DNA from: an uncultured Clostridia bacterium
GTDB taxonomy: Bacteria > Bacillota > Clostridia > Christensenellales > Borkfalkiaceae
Assembly: GCA_937912025.1 (NCBI GenBank)
Contig: CALDOZ010000048.1
Span: 1 to 49,242 of the forward strand
Reading direction: 5' to 3'
DNA: 49,242 bases
Positions 30,878-39,103 of this stretch are shown piece by piece (the first letter of the stretch is position 1; each line of letters begins with the position of its first letter). Below the pieces are notes generated by a model. It saw only the letters and a list, made by a program, of their open reading frames with translations, made no database searches and was not told where the DNA came from. The position numbers were made by a program, and so were the translations under genes.

Positions 30878-31984
30878 ATGCGTAAAGACAAAATTATAAA
30901 AAAACTACCAAACCCTTTTATTTTTAATAATGGTAAAACAGTAAACAGTATAGCCGACTGGGATGAGCGCCGTAACGAAATTTTACAAGACGTAATTAAC
31001 CTTGAATACGGTGGTATGCCCCCTAAACCTAGCAAGGTTATTCTAGAAGAATTAACTCAAAGTGTAAAAGGTATTGCAGTAACCTATAGAGTTCATAACG
31101 TCATAGACGATAACGATTTTACTTTTTGCTTTACCGCTTATAGACCAGCGCGTGACGGTAAATGCCCTGTAATTATAACAGGCGACGCTATGTACACTAA
31201 AAATTGCAATGATAAAGTTATTGAAGAAGCAAATAAACGCGGTTTTGTGGTTATAAAGTTTAATCGTTGTGAATTTGCTCCCGACCTATATAATAGCGAT
31301 AGAGTTTCAGGAATATACCCACTTTACAAAGACCTTAAATTTTCGGCAATTTCAGCGTGGGCTTGGGGATATCATCGTGTTATTGACGCTATTTATAACC
31401 TTGATTATATTGACATAGATAATATTGCCGTAACAGGTCACTCACGCGGTGGAAAAACAGTACTTTTAGCGGGCGCGACTGACGAGCGTATTAAATACGT
31501 CAACCCCAATAACAGCGGAGCGCACGGTTGCGGTTGTTACCGTTTTATTCAAATTGAAAACGATAGTATCGACGACACTAAACGTAGCGAAACGCTTGAA
31601 GATTTATTTAAGGCAGTCCCATACTGGATGGGGCAAGATATGCGCGTATATGTAAATAATGAAAAAAACATACCACACGATATGCACTTTGTTAAAGCGT
31701 TAGTTGCTCCAAGAATACTTCTTGAAACAAACGGATACGCCGATATTTGGGCAAACCCGCGTGGCTCGTACTTAACGCACCTTGCTGCAAAAGAAGTATG
31801 GAAAATTTTTAATAAAGAAGAAAACTGCCTTACCCACTATCGCGAAGGCGGACATAATCACGGATTTGACGATTTTTGCGTGCTTTTCGATTTAATGGAA
31901 AATGTCATAAATGGTAAAAAAGTCACCTATCCTGCTCCTTATAACGATATGGAAGTCATACACGATTACACTTATAATAATTAA
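30878..31984 (+). CDS. CE15-like glucuronoyl esterase / alpha/beta hydrolase
   Basis: This 368-residue alpha/beta hydrolase has the nucleophile elbow GHSRGGKTVLLAGA (Ser about residue 189), matching the G-x-S-R-x-G-K pattern of carbohydrate esterase family 15 (glucuronoyl methylesterases) and related acyl esterases. The catalytic His is likely in GGHNHGFDDF (about 332). CE15 enzymes cleave ester links between xylan glucuronic acid and lignin, but intracellular relatives of unknown specificity are common in gut bacteria, and here no signal peptide is seen. The ATG at 30878 follows AAAGGAGAG; an upstream ATG at 30848 lacks a site. It lies downstream of the glycosylase gene on the same strand; no clear terminator follows before the next promoter. 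Confidence 0.78.
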   Translation: MRKDKIIKKLPNPFIFNNGKTVNSIADWDERRNEILQDVINLEYGGMPPKPSKVILEELTQSVKGIAVTYRVHNVIDDNDFTFCFTAYRPARDGKCPVIITGDAMYTKNCNDKVIEEANKRGFVVIKFNRCEFAPDLYNSDRVSGIYPLYKDLKFSAISAWAWGYHRVIDAIYNLDYIDIDNIAVTGHSRGGKTVLLAGATDERIKYVNPNNSGAHGCGCYRFIQIENDSIDDTKRSETLEDLFKAVPYWMGQDMRVYVNNEKNIPHDMHFVKALVAPRILLETNGYADIWANPRGSYLTHLAAKEVWKIFNKEENCLTHYREGGHNHGFDDFCVLFDLMENVINGKKVTYPAPYNDMEVIHDYTYNN

Positions 31985-32020
31985 AAGTTTATACCATTGT
32001 GTTAAAAACGTGAAAACTGC

Positions 32021-32049
32021 TTGACATCTTTTAAATATTCATTTAAAAT
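32021..32049 (+). promoter_or_regulatory. Promoter of the riboswitch-controlled sodium pump genes
   Basis: TTGACA (32021-32026), a 17-base spacer and TAAAAT (32044-32049) form a near-consensus promoter, followed by the riboswitch-like leader starting about 20 bases later. Confidence 0.85.
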
Positions 32050-32069
32050 GGTTGTAATTGAAATACTTC

Positions 32070-32157
32070 TTGCGGGGAGTAGTCGCCTTTTATAAAGGAA
32101 TTAAACCAATAGCACCGAACTTTTTGTTCGTGGTTTAATTTTAAATGACAAGACCGC
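32070..32157 (+). promoter_or_regulatory. yybP-ykoY-like metal-ion riboswitch aptamer
   Basis: The leader carries the conserved pieces of the yybP-ykoY (manganese) riboswitch family: GCGGGGAGTAG at the 5' side and CAAGACCGC at the 3' side. GCGG (32072-32075) pairs with CCGC (32154-32157) as P1. Inside are a hairpin CCTTT-tat-AAAGG (32086-32098) and a longer arm TTAAACCA / TGGTTTAA (32101-32108 / 32131-32138) capped by CGAAC-ttttt-GTTCG (32116-32130). The 3' strand of P1 overlaps the first bases of a terminator stem, so ligand binding would favour read-through (an ON switch), as known for this family. The downstream genes are a sodium pump, an unusual target, so a related ion such as sodium is conceivable. 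Confidence 0.72.
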
Positions 32158-32187
32158 CTCTATTCACTACGAATAGAGGCGTTTTTT
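32156..32187 (+). terminator. Expression-platform terminator of the riboswitch
   Basis: GCCTCTATTC (32156-32165) and GAATAGAGGC (32171-32180) form a 10-bp stem with a 5-base loop and a following run of T residues, between the aptamer and the ribosome binding site of the pump gene. Its 5' strand shares two bases with aptamer stem P1. Confidence 0.88.
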
Positions 32188-32207
32188 ATAAAACTTTAGG
32201 AGGATTT

Positions 32208-33320
32208 ATGGAATTTGACTTTCTTTTAGAAGCCTTATCTGTCGTACAACCTCAACACGTTGTAATGTGGATAATCGGCGGATTGCTTATTTTTATAGCA
32301 ATCAAATATAAAATTGAGCCTGCGCTTTTATTACCAATGGGCTTTGGCGCAATTTTAGTAAACATTCCGCTCACAAACGTTTTAACGGAAGGCGAAACGG
32401 TGGGAATTATACAATGGTTATTTGAAGAATTTATTGAAGTTAGTGAAGCAATGCCTATCTTATTATTTATAGGTATTGGCGCTATGATTGACTTTGGTCC
32501 ACTTCTTTCTAACCCAAAACTTTTCTTAATTGGTGGCGCTGCTCAATTTGGTATTTTCGCTACGATTTTACTTGCATCGCTTTTCTTCCCTATCGAAGAC
32601 GCGGCTTCTATTGGTATTATCGGCGCGGCGGACGGTCCTACGTCAATTCTCGTTGCTAACACTTTAAAAAGTCAATTTATGGGACCAATAATGGTAGTAG
32701 CGTACTCGTATATGGCGCTCGTTCCTATTATTCAACCACCTGTTGTGCGTCTGATTACAACTAAAAAAGAACGTATGATTAGAATGCCATACAAACCACA
32801 ATCAGTAACAAGACTTACTAAAATTTTATTCCCAATAGTAGTAACGATGGTTGCAGGTCTTATTGCTCCTAAATCACTCGCTCTTGTAGGATTTTTAATG
32901 TTTGGTAACCTTATTCGTGAATGTGGCGTATTAGGAACTATGAGTGATACCGCTCAAAACAACCTTGCAAACGTAATTACTCTTTTACTTGGTATTACTA
33001 TTGCATGCTCAATGCAAGCGAATGCGTTTATTAGATGGGAAACTCTTCTTATAATGGGACTTGGTATTTTTGCTTTCGTATTCGATACAGTTGCAGGCGT
33101 TCTTTTCTGTAAATTATTAAACGTATTTAGCAAAAACAAAATTAACCCAATGCTTGGCGCGGCTGGTATTTCAGCATTCCCAATGGCTGCTCGTACAGTT
33201 CAAACTATGGGACTTAAAGAAGATAACCAAAACCACCTTTTAATGCACGCTATTGGCGCGAACGTATCAGGTCAAATTGCTTCGGCAATCGTTGGCGGAC
33301 TTATTTTAAGTCTTTTATAA
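32208..33320 (+). CDS. Sodium-translocating decarboxylase beta subunit
   Basis: This 370-residue integral membrane protein of the OadB/GcdB/MmdB family has about nine to eleven hydrophobic segments and the signature GAADGPTSI (Asp in the second half of the ion pathway). It also has the GIGAMIDFGPLL and GAAGISAFPMAARTVQ stretches typical of the beta subunit. In the complete enzymes this subunit decarboxylates carboxybiotin and pumps two sodium ions out of the cell. The ATG at 32208 is preceded by AGGAGG. The gene is controlled by the riboswitch-like leader and followed 11 bases later by the gamma subunit. No carboxyltransferase alpha subunit or biotin carrier lies in the window, so partners must be elsewhere. 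Confidence 0.92.
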   Translation: MEFDFLLEALSVVQPQHVVMWIIGGLLIFIAIKYKIEPALLLPMGFGAILVNIPLTNVLTEGETVGIIQWLFEEFIEVSEAMPILLFIGIGAMIDFGPLLSNPKLFLIGGAAQFGIFATILLASLFFPIEDAASIGIIGAADGPTSILVANTLKSQFMGPIMVVAYSYMALVPIIQPPVVRLITTKKERMIRMPYKPQSVTRLTKILFPIVVTMVAGLIAPKSLALVGFLMFGNLIRECGVLGTMSDTAQNNLANVITLLLGITIACSMQANAFIRWETLLIMGLGIFAFVFDTVAGVLFCKLLNVFSKNKINPMLGAAGISAFPMAARTVQTMGLKEDNQNHLLMHAIGANVSGQIASAIVGGLILSLL

Positions 33321-33331
33321 GGAGGTAGAGT

Positions 33332-33529
33332 ATGTTTAACTTACTTATATCAATAGTAGAAAACGTTGGTGAAAACGTAAAACAATCACTTAACATAATG
33401 TGGCAAGGCGTTCTTGCGGTATTTATAGTTATAGGCATTATAATTGCAATAACTTACGTTCTTAACAAGGTTACTCAACCTAAAAAGAAAGATGACGAAT
33501 TTAGCGACAAAACCGCTAATGAAGACTAA
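33332..33529 (+). CDS. Small gamma-type subunit of sodium-translocating decarboxylase
   Basis: This 65-residue protein has one membrane helix (GVLAVFIVIGIIIAITYVL, about 26-44) followed by a charged tail (KKKDDEFSDKTANED), the layout of OadG-type gamma subunits. These hold the alpha and beta subunits together and bind a metal ion near the membrane. A strong AGGAGGTAGAGT site precedes the ATG, 11 bases after the beta-subunit gene, and a strong terminator follows. The sequence is too short for certain family assignment, but place and topology fit well. Confidence 0.8.
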   Translation: MFNLLISIVENVGENVKQSLNIMWQGVLAVFIVIGIIIAITYVLNKVTQPKKKDDEFSDKTANED

Positions 33530-33540
33530 TAATTAAAAAT

Positions 33541-33580
33541 AACCCCACCTGCTTGAAAGCAGGTGGGGTTTTTATTTTTT
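33541..33580 (+). terminator. Intrinsic terminator after the sodium pump genes
   Basis: A 12-bp stem AACCCCACCTGC / GCAGGTGGGGTT (33541-33552 and 33559-33570) is followed by T-rich sequence. Confidence 0.93.
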
Positions 33581-33601
33581 ATCGTAATATCGAAACGGGC
33601 T

Positions 33602-33726
33602 ACTTGCTCTACTTTCGAAACATCTCCCGCGGTGTCATGTTGAGAGTTTCCACTTGCTCTACTTACGAAACATCTCTTTTTAGATTCTTCGTAGGTCGGT
33701 CAAAGTTAGCAAGGCTCAGAATGACG
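33602..33726. repeat. Extragenic repeat region with duplicated 25-bp unit
   Basis: A 25-base unit beginning ACTTGCTCTACTT and ending GAAACATCTC occurs at 33602-33626 and 33652-33676 with one mismatch, 50 bases apart. Around it are GTCATGTTGAGAG, TAGATTCTTCG and AGGCTCAGAATGAC, phrases typical of short extragenic repeats scattered through many gut bacterial genomes. No reading frame is convincing. Confidence 0.7.
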
Positions 33727-33769
33727 GGGTGGTGTCAGGTAGGCGCGTTTTAACACGACTTGAAATAAA

Positions 33770-34624
33770 TTACTTATTTATATCAGCATTTCCAACTGAA
33801 CTGTTGTTATCAGTTTTATTAGTGCTTTCAATTTCAACAGTATCACTATTATTAGTTATTGTTTCAAAATCCTTTAAAGCAAACTCATTCTCATTATCTT
33901 CGTTTGTTAAAAGCATTGTGGTATCTATCGAAACATCTAATTCGTTTGATAAACATTTTTTAATAACTTCTTCCAAAATGTTATTAGCTTTCTTAATAAT
34001 CTTTAATGCGTTTGTGTATGACAAATACGATATATTATGTGCGTGCATTATATCGTTGCGGTGTTCTCTTATTTCTAAAAAATGATTTGAAATAAAATTA
34101 TTACAATCCTTAAAAAGCGCATTCCATATAGTATCTTCTTCAAGTTTTCTAATTTCTTCTATTAGTTCATTTTTAGAACGTAATTTATTATTTATATACC
34201 TTTTAATACTATCATTGAAGTTTTTTGAAATAAAAACATTTTCATATATTTTTCCAAAATCAAACGTTTCTAACTGTTTTGCAATATCAAAAGCAGATGA
34301 ATTGTTTTCCCTTGTTGATACAAGATATAAAACTTTTCTTAACAATCTCTCAAACTTATTATATAAAGGATATAATTCTTTATTAAAATACTCACTAGAT
34401 TCATCAACCAACAAAAACATATCATTTCCAATTGAACATTCACTTATCTTTGCTTTTGTATCTGATAAAATTTTCGCGCTATCTTTACTTTCGCTTGCCA
34501 TTTCAAAACTCAAGATGCATAATTCATTCGTTTTATCTTCTTTAAAAGTAATCTTTTCATTAAAATCCAATGAATCAATTATATCTTTATAATTTTCATT
34601 TTTACATAAATATTCTAATTTCAT
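33770..34624 (-). CDS. HEPN-domain protein with RNxxxH motif (probable RNase)
   Basis: This 284-residue protein is mostly helical. Residues 185-195 read IREHRNDIMHA, giving the RX4H (RNxxxH) active-site motif of HEPN ribonucleases (R189, H194), followed by a helix as in that fold. An earlier helix (YPLYNKFERLLRKVLYLVSTREN, about 86-107) matches the other conserved HEPN helix. The last 55 residues are acidic and disordered. HEPN RNases act in toxin-antitoxin, abortive infection and CRISPR effector systems by cutting RNA. No antitoxin gene (MNT or similar) is adjacent: the upstream neighbour is nagA, transcribed the same way but separated by a terminator. The start follows AAAGGAA. Likely a solitary defence or stress RNase. 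Confidence 0.72.
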   Translation of the reverse strand: MKLEYLCKNENYKDIIDSLDFNEKITFKEDKTNELCILSFEMASESKDSAKILSDTKAKISECSIGNDMFLLVDESSEYFNKELYPLYNKFERLLRKVLYLVSTRENNSSAFDIAKQLETFDFGKIYENVFISKNFNDSIKRYINNKLRSKNELIEEIRKLEEDTIWNALFKDCNNFISNHFLEIREHRNDIMHAHNISYLSYTNALKIIKKANNILEEVIKKCLSNELDVSIDTTMLLTNEDNENEFALKDFETITNNSDTVEIESTNKTDNNSSVGNADINK

Positions 34625-34665
34625 ATATATTTCCTTTGTTTATCATTTATATAAAAATCAAGTAA

Positions 34666-34691
34666 ACCGTGGCGATGTTTACCGCCACGGT
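34666..34691. terminator. Terminator after nagA
   Basis: ACCGTGGCG (34666-34674) pairs with CGCCACGGT (34683-34691) around an 8-base loop, 5 bases beyond the nagA stop codon on the minus strand. T-rich sequence lies on both sides. Confidence 0.8.
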
Positions 34692-34695
34692 CTTT

Positions 34696-35847
34696 TTATT
34701 TTGTATATATTACGTTACCATCCCTCACCGTCATTAACACTTTAAACGTGTTTTTATCAAGAACGGCAAAGTCAGCGTGTTTACCAACTTTTATAGAGCC
34801 TTTTTTATCAAATATACCAAGGTTTTTTGCTGGGTTTGCGGTTGCAAAGTCGATAGCGTCGGTAAAAGGAACGCCTACTTTTTCAACTACGTTTTTAATA
34901 GCGTCGTTCATTTTAAGTACGCTACCTGCTAAAGTTCCGTCAACAAGACGGGCTTCGCCGTTTTTAACTATAACGAGTTGACCGCCAAGTTCACTTTCGC
35001 CGTCAGGCATATGTTTAGCGCGCATAGCATCGGTAATAAGCGTAACTTTATCGTGCGGTTTGTTTTTAACAACAAGTTTAATAGCAGGAACACTAACGTG
35101 AATGGTATCGCAAATAATTTCACAGTTAAGTTTGTCGTTTAAAAGCGCTGTTCCAACAACGCCTGCGTCACGGTGGTGAAGTCCCGTTTGCGCGTTATAA
35201 GTATGAGTTACGCTACTCATACCAAAATCAACGGACGCGTTTGCCTCGTTAAATTTTGCGCTAGTATGACCTATTGACGCTACAATTTTGTTTTGAACGC
35301 AATATTTAGCAAGGTCTTCAGCGCCTTCAACTTCAGGAGCAAACGATACGATTTTAATATGATTGCCCGATGCTTCAACGTATTTTTCAAACGTTTTTAC
35401 GCAAGGTTTTTCAACGTATTGCGGTGGCTGAGCGCCAACGTGTTTAGGCGATATAAACGGACCTTCGAGGTGAGCGCCTAAAATTTCCGCCCCGTCAATT
35501 TTGTTTAATTTTATGTAATCGTCAACCGCTTTTAAAGCCTTAGTAATATTTTCGGGGCTTTGCGTCATTGTAGTTGCTAAAAAAGTAGTAGTACCTTCTG
35601 ACGGAATAGCAGTTGCTATTTTATAAAGCGCGTCGATAGTGCCGTCCATAGCGTCAGCGCCAGAAGCACCGTGAATATGCTCGTCAATAAAGCCTGGAAC
35701 GATAACGGCGTTATCGTCAAACTTGCCTAATTCTTCAACGTCAAGGTTATTACCTATTGCCGTTATAACGCCGTTTTCAAAAGCGATATCAGTTTTAATA
35801 ATGCCTTTATTTTCAACGTATACGTTAACGTTTTTAAAACCTTTCAT
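34696..35847 (-). CDS. nagA: N-acetylglucosamine-6-phosphate deacetylase
   Basis: This 383-residue amidohydrolase is NagA, which removes the acetyl group from N-acetylglucosamine-6-phosphate to give glucosamine-6-phosphate for glycolysis or cell-wall recycling. The metal and substrate motifs are clear: GFIDEHIHG (about 53), GAHLEGPFISPKHVGAQ (Glu metal ligand, about 125), IGHTSA (His, about 191), HTYNAQTGLHHRDAG (about 212-226) and ITDAMRAKHMPDG (catalytic Asp, about 272). The length is normal. It is the last gene of the uvrB-GH38-uvrA-membrane protein-nagA run, 2 bases after the membrane protein stop. A terminator follows. NagB and a sugar transporter are not in the window. Confidence 0.95.
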   Translation of the reverse strand: MKGFKNVNVYVENKGIIKTDIAFENGVITAIGNNLDVEELGKFDDNAVIVPGFIDEHIHGASGADAMDGTIDALYKIATAIPSEGTTTFLATTMTQSPENITKALKAVDDYIKLNKIDGAEILGAHLEGPFISPKHVGAQPPQYVEKPCVKTFEKYVEASGNHIKIVSFAPEVEGAEDLAKYCVQNKIVASIGHTSAKFNEANASVDFGMSSVTHTYNAQTGLHHRDAGVVGTALLNDKLNCEIICDTIHVSVPAIKLVVKNKPHDKVTLITDAMRAKHMPDGESELGGQLVIVKNGEARLVDGTLAGSVLKMNDAIKNVVEKVGVPFTDAIDFATANPAKNLGIFDKKGSIKVGKHADFAVLDKNTFKVLMTVRDGNVIYTK

Positions 35848-35849
35848 AA

Positions 35850-36278
35850 TTATTCTCCTTTTTTGCCGTTTTGATTTTTAAGTATAAAATTGTATGCAAG
35901 TTGCTGTTTATCAGCATCTTTTTCGGTTACTTCTTTAAGCGCTTGTTGATATCTTGCAATAGTTTTTTTGACCGTAAACTTAAACACGAAAAACCATAGT
36001 AGCGCAAATATAAACATTGCTACCGTAAACGCTATATAAACGTAAAATGCGGTGTCATAATTACCGTCGCCAACAAGGTAGGTTATAACTATCATTATCG
36101 CCATTAAAAGCGCAATAATTAACACAAACCACGCCGAAAAGTTCATAACTTTAACTCTATCGCGTAGTTTAGGAATACGACTTGAATAATAACTTCTTTC
36201 GCCAAGTTTGCGTATTCCTTCCATTTCTTTATTGCTTACTTTTTTTACGGACTGTTTATTAAATTCATCTCTTATCAT
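35850..36278 (-). CDS. Small two-pass membrane protein downstream of uvrA
   Basis: This 142-residue protein has two clear membrane helices (WFVLIIALLMAIMIVITYLV and VYIAFTVAMFIFALLWFFVF), a basic N-terminal cytosolic part (KLRDRVKVM) and a lysine-rich helical tail. I know no name for the family. It overlaps the end of uvrA by 14 bases, with an AAAGGAT site inside uvrA, and abuts nagA, so it is made as part of the operon. Its role in relation to DNA repair or sugar metabolism is unclear. Confidence 0.75.
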   Translation of the reverse strand: MIRDEFNKQSVKKVSNKEMEGIRKLGERSYYSSRIPKLRDRVKVMNFSAWFVLIIALLMAIMIVITYLVGDGNYDTAFYVYIAFTVAMFIFALLWFFVFKFTVKKTIARYQQALKEVTEKDADKQQLAYNFILKNQNGKKGE

Positions 36279-39093
36279 TTGTAAGTATCCTTTTTATAAA
36301 TTGACCTGTATAACTTGTTGAAATTTCCATAACTTCTTCAGGAGTTCCCTTAGCAATAACCATACCGCCACCTTCACCGCCCTCGTAACCTAAGTCAACG
36401 ATATAATCGGCAACCTTAATAACGTCAAGGTTATGCTCTATTATTATAACGGTATTTCCGCTTTCGCGCAAGCGATAGAAGATATTTATTAATTTATTTA
36501 CGTCGTAAGAATGAAGCCCTGTGGTCGGCTCGTCTAAAATATATAACGTTCTACCCGTCGCGCGCTTAGAAAGTTCCGTTGCAAGTTTAACTCTTTGCGC
36601 TTCGCCACCGGATAGCGTCGTTGCCGGTTGACCAAGTTTTATATACCCTAATCCTACGTCTTGAAGCGTTTTAATTTTATTGTAAATTCTTGGTATCGGC
36701 TCAAAAAATTCAGTAGCTTCGTCCACCGTCATTTCTAAAACGTCTGAAATATCTTTGCCCTTATATTTTACAGCAAGCGTTTCGCGATTATACCGCTTAC
36801 CTTTACAAACTTCGCAAGGAACGTAAACGTCTGGTAAAAAGTGCATTGCAATAGTAATAATACCGTCGCCTGAACAATGCTCGCACCTACCGCCCGCCAC
36901 GTTAAAACTAAACCTTCCGGCGTTATAGCCACGCTCTTTAGCGTCCATAGTAGAAGCGAACAACTCACGAATGTAAGTAAACACACCAGTATACGTTGCA
37001 GGGTTACTTCTTGGCGTTCTACCTATTGGAGATTGGTCTATTGCAATTACGTTGTCGTAATATTCAAGACCTTCAACTATATCGTGATTACCTTGACGTA
37101 TTTTAGCGCCGTTTAACGTCGCCGCTGCGGCTGGATATAAAATTTCGTTAATAAGCGAACTCTTACCGCTACCCGACACGCCCGTTACTGCCGTTATAAG
37201 CCCAACGGGGAATGATACGTCTATATTTTTAAGGTTGTTTTGTCTAGCCCCTTTTACCGTTAAAAATCTACCGTCCGCCTTTACTCTAACGGGCGGAATT
37301 TCAATTTTTAGCCTACCTGCAAGATAATCGCCCGTAAGTGAGTCTTTACAATTCATTACGTCTTGTAAAGTGCCGGCAACCACAACTTCGCCACCGTGAA
37401 CGCCAGCCTTAGGACCAATATCTACGATAAAGTCCGCCGAGCGCATAGTATCTTCGTCGTGCTCTACAACTATTACAGTATTACCTAAATCGCGCAACTT
37501 TTTCAAGGAATTAATTAACTTTTCATTGTCGCGTTGGTGAAGACCAATACTTGGCTCGTCTAAAATATACAATACTCCCGTAAGACCGCTACCTATTTGG
37601 GTTGCAAGTCTAATACGTTGCGCTTCGCCACCAGAGAGTGAACCCGCGTTTCTTGATAGCGTTAAATAACCAAGCCCTACTTCTTTTAAAAAGTCAAGCC
37701 TTGCCTTAATTTCTTTCACAATGCTTTTTGCGATAATACTTTGAGTTGTTGTAAGCGTTAAACCGTCTATAAACTCGTAAACGTCAACGACGCTCATATC
37801 CGAAAGTTCGGCAATGTTTTTACCGCCTACCGTTACCGCTAACGCTTCTTTTTTAAGCCTTTTACCCTCGCACGTTTTACATGGCTGAGTATACATATAC
37901 TTTTCTATTTCGCTCTTTGTGTAATCGGACGTCGTTTCACGGTATCTGCGCTCTAAGTTAGGAATAACACCTTCAAAACTTCCGTCGTAACTACCGCTGA
38001 AAGTTCTCGTATTATACTCCATTTTAATTTTTTCGCCGTTATTACCATAAAGAAGAATGTTCAATATATTTTTTGGTAAGTCTTTGATAGGCGTATCCAT
38101 TGAAAAACCGTAATGTTTAGACAAAGCATTAAAATACATTTGCGTCATTCTTCCCGTGTCTAAATTCCAGCCCGTAATACAAAGCGCGCCTTCGTTTAAA
38201 CTACGGTTAGGATTGCCTATTACAAGACTTTCGTCAACCGCCGACTTAAAACCTAAACCTTTACAGTCTGGGCACGCGCCAAACGGATTGTTAAACGAGA
38301 ATAATCTCGGCTCTATTTCGGGTACGGAAATACCGCATTCAGGACAAGCGTATTTAGTAGAATACAAATCTTCTTTGCCGTCGCATTCAATAACGACTAG
38401 CCCGTCCGCTAATTTTACCGCCGTTTCAATACCGTCGGTCAAACGTTTTTGAATACCGTCTTTAATAATAAGTCTATCAATTACGACTGATACGTTGTGT
38501 TTGACGTTTTTATCAAGAGAGATTTTTTCGCTAAGGTCGTAAACTTGACCGTCAACGCTAACTCTAGCGTAACCGCTCTTTTTAAACCCGTCGAACATCT
38601 TTTCAAACTCGCCTTTTCTACCGCGAACTACCGGAGCGTTTAGTAAAATGCGCGAGCCTTGTGGCATAGCCATAACTTTATCGGTAATTTCGTCAACTGT
38701 TTGACGGCGAATTTCTTTGCCACAATTTGGGCAATGCGGAATACCTATTTTAGCGTATAAAAGTCTTAAATAGTCGTGAATTTCAGTTACAGTACCAACG
38801 GTTGAACGCGGGTTGTTAGACGTCGTTTTTTGGTCGATTGAAATTGCCGGAGATAATCCTTCTATACTGTCAACGTCGGGCTTTTCCATTTGACCTAAAA
38901 ATTGGCGAGCGTAACTTGATAAACTTTCCATATACTTTCTTTGCCCTTCGGCAAAAATAGTATCGAAAGCAAGCGTTGATTTACCGCTACCTGAAAGTCC
39001 CGTCAAAACGACAAGTTTTTCACGGGGAATTTTAACGGTTATATTTTTTAAATTGTTTTGTTTTGCGCCTTTAATAATAATTTCGTTTTGCAT
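36265..39093 (-). CDS. uvrA: Excinuclease ABC subunit A
   Basis: This 942-residue UvrA is the damage-recognition ATPase of nucleotide excision repair, which dimerises and loads UvrB on damaged DNA. Two ABC ATPase halves are complete: Walker A GLSGSGKST (about 33-41) and GVSGSGKSSL in the second half. Two ABC signature motifs (LSGGEAQRI, LSGGEAQRV) and Walker B stretches LYILDEPSIGLHQRD and LYILDEPTTGLHSYD are present. Zinc fingers appear as CPNCGKEI, CPECG...CPDCKG and CEHCSGDG...CEVCKG. The length matches the family. It starts 10 bases after the alpha-mannosidase gene. Weak ribosome binding (TTAGATAAAA) suggests coupling to the upstream gene. The separation from uvrB by a glycosidase gene is unusual. 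Confidence 0.97.
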   Translation of the reverse strand: MQNEIIIKGAKQNNLKNITVKIPREKLVVLTGLSGSGKSTLAFDTIFAEGQRKYMESLSSYARQFLGQMEKPDVDSIEGLSPAISIDQKTTSNNPRSTVGTVTEIHDYLRLLYAKIGIPHCPNCGKEIRRQTVDEITDKVMAMPQGSRILLNAPVVRGRKGEFEKMFDGFKKSGYARVSVDGQVYDLSEKISLDKNVKHNVSVVIDRLIIKDGIQKRLTDGIETAVKLADGLVVIECDGKEDLYSTKYACPECGISVPEIEPRLFSFNNPFGACPDCKGLGFKSAVDESLVIGNPNRSLNEGALCITGWNLDTGRMTQMYFNALSKHYGFSMDTPIKDLPKNILNILLYGNNGEKIKMEYNTRTFSGSYDGSFEGVIPNLERRYRETTSDYTKSEIEKYMYTQPCKTCEGKRLKKEALAVTVGGKNIAELSDMSVVDVYEFIDGLTLTTTQSIIAKSIVKEIKARLDFLKEVGLGYLTLSRNAGSLSGGEAQRIRLATQIGSGLTGVLYILDEPSIGLHQRDNEKLINSLKKLRDLGNTVIVVEHDEDTMRSADFIVDIGPKAGVHGGEVVVAGTLQDVMNCKDSLTGDYLAGRLKIEIPPVRVKADGRFLTVKGARQNNLKNIDVSFPVGLITAVTGVSGSGKSSLINEILYPAAAATLNGAKIRQGNHDIVEGLEYYDNVIAIDQSPIGRTPRSNPATYTGVFTYIRELFASTMDAKERGYNAGRFSFNVAGGRCEHCSGDGIITIAMHFLPDVYVPCEVCKGKRYNRETLAVKYKGKDISDVLEMTVDEATEFFEPIPRIYNKIKTLQDVGLGYIKLGQPATTLSGGEAQRVKLATELSKRATGRTLYILDEPTTGLHSYDVNKLINIFYRLRESGNTVIIIEHNLDVIKVADYIVDLGYEGGEGGGMVIAKGTPEEVMEISTSYTGQFIKRILTNDKR

Positions 39094-39103
39094 TTTTATC
39101 TAA

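Noticed and set aside
32145..32207. Longer N-terminus for the sodium pump beta subunit from an ATG at 32145
   Set aside because: It would translate through the riboswitch and its terminator, while AGGAGG precedes the ATG at 32208, where family similarity begins.
33541..33730. CRISPR array suggested by repeated units
   Set aside because: Only two copies of a 25-bp unit, with flanks typical of extragenic repeats; no further repeats and no cas genes in the window.
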